NCBI RefSeq assembly: GCF_038039215.1 | Contig: NZ_JBBPCL010000001.1 | Span: 2,480,001 to 2,544,000, forward strand | Source: Pseudonocardia sp. T1-2H | GTDB taxonomy: Bacteria; Actinomycetota; Actinomycetes; Mycobacteriales; Pseudonocardiaceae | Length of the DNA stretch: 64,000 nucleotides | Reading direction: 5' to 3' | Shown: in pieces, positions 63,676 through 64,000 of the stretch | Layout of the letters: every line of letters begins with the position of its first letter | How positions within the stretch are numbered: the stretch's first letter is position 1 | Notes under the pieces: generated by a model | Told to the model about the DNA's origin: nothing | Seen by the model: the letters and a program-made list of their open reading frames with translations, nothing else | The model's database searches: none | Program-made: the position numbers and the translations under genes

Positions 63676-64000
63676 CTATCTGGAGATCGCGCCCGGGTCC
63701 AGTGCGGTGGGGTGGTGGGCCAGGGCGGCGTGGTGGTCATGGCCGCTGGTGTCGCGCGGGCTGACGTGCACGGTGGCGTCCACCAGACGAGGCACGCCGT
63801 GCAGGAGGCTGTGCTTGGCCGCGGTGGCGATGTCGTGGGCCTCCACGATGCCCAGGGCGGGGTCGACGACGATGCCGGTCTCGGCCCGCACCCGGTGCCC
63901 GATCCAGCGCAGCCGCAGCTCCTCGACGTCGGCCACGCCGGGCACCGCCCGCAGGCCGGCCTCCGCGGTGTTCACGAGTTCCGGGTCGACCGCGTCCATC
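63676..64000 (-). CDS. Cation diffusion facilitator, C-terminal domain, cut by window
   Basis: About 108 residues of a CDF transporter's cytoplasmic dimerisation domain: LRAVPGVADVEELRLRWIGH, IVVDPALGIVEAHDIATAAK and VPRLVDATVHVSPRD. These match the C-terminal metallochaperone-like fold of CDF (ZnT-type) exporters. The end (SGHDHHAALAHHPTALDPG) is His-rich. The membrane part lies beyond position 64000. The 214 bases between it and the YncE-like gene hold nothing recognisable. Confidence 0.82.
   Translation of the reverse strand, partial: MDAVDPELVNTAEAGLRAVPGVADVEELRLRWIGHRVRAETGIVVDPALGIVEAHDIATAAKHSLLHGVPRLVDATVHVSPRDTSGHDHHAALAHHPTALDPGAISR

Overview
The window is high-GC (roughly 72-74%), densely packed bacterial chromosome from an actinomycete. 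Starts are often GTG, neighbouring genes often overlap by four bases (GTGA/ATGA), and many promoters look leaderless. Gene order matches two conserved actinobacterial blocks. Positions 1773-27543 mirror the Mycobacterium tuberculosis Rv2671-Rv2682c neighbourhood (dxs, RNase D, DUF3000, hemE, hemY, hemQ, msrB, RibD-like reductase). Positions 43121-47726 mirror Rv2228c-Rv2234 (low-Mr phosphatase, CobC, Nif3, zinc-ribbon protein, RNase H, phosphatase). Together with the Asp23 cluster and the 10-methyl fatty acid genes this suggests Pseudonocardiaceae, probably Pseudonocardia. That placement is inferred from gene content only.

Layout. 1-3.4 kb: glgX (cut by the window edge), an F420/FMN-type oxidoreductase, a HIT protein and a phosphatase. 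3.4-9.3 kb: dxs, a two-component system, RNase D and an orphan LuxR-type regulator. 9.5-14.5 kb: DUF3000, the coproporphyrin-dependent heme genes hemE-cgoX-chdC, a frameshifted PUA-like gene and msrB. 14.5-16.3 kb: a LigD-type polymerase domain and two small proteins. 16.6-20.2 kb: a complete osmoprotectant ABC transporter operon. 20.2-27.5 kb: a lipoprotein hydrolase, a hydroxybutyrate-type dehydrogenase, a seven-gene Asp23/Gls24 envelope operon, a RibD-like reductase and a FhuF-like protein. 27.5-30.7 kb: an iron-siderophore ABC transporter behind a probable IdeR box. 30.7-33.8 kb: PPK2, a lipoprotein and Pit/DUF47 phosphate uptake. 33.8-41.3 kb: lipid genes including tmsA-tmsB (10-methyl fatty acid synthesis) and a wax-ester/DGAT acyltransferase. 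41.4-47.7 kb: GNAT, a kinase and the conserved cobC block, in which Nif3 and the zinc-ribbon gene are each broken by a one-base frameshift. 47.8-50.3 kb: two membrane transporters and the RNase P RNA. 50.5-54.1 kb: DUF5995, a MarR-controlled FMN reductase and a channel-like protein.

From about 51.8 kb the window becomes accessory. Between 51.8 and 56.4 kb lie remnants of pirin, an F420-NADPH-reductase-like gene, an SDR and an unidentified gene, with one intact glyoxalase-fold gene and a 62-residue protein of strict 17-residue periodicity among them. From 56.7 to 60.1 kb is a compact sulfur-sensing module: MFS transporter, metallo-beta-lactamase protein with two rhodanese domains, and a divergent ArsR-rhodanese fusion regulator. 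From 60.2 kb a BlaI repressor sits beside the gutted remains of its M56 peptidase partner, with two clear BlaI boxes flanking an MFS exporter, then a YncE-like beta-propeller protein and the end of a CDF metal exporter.

The most unusual items are the ArsR-rhodanese/MBL-rhodanese/MFS module, the small repeat protein, the BlaI locus without its sensor, the tmsA gene that has lost its stop and overlaps tmsB by 281 bases, and four single-base frameshifts in otherwise conserved genes. Those four may be assembly errors or true decay.
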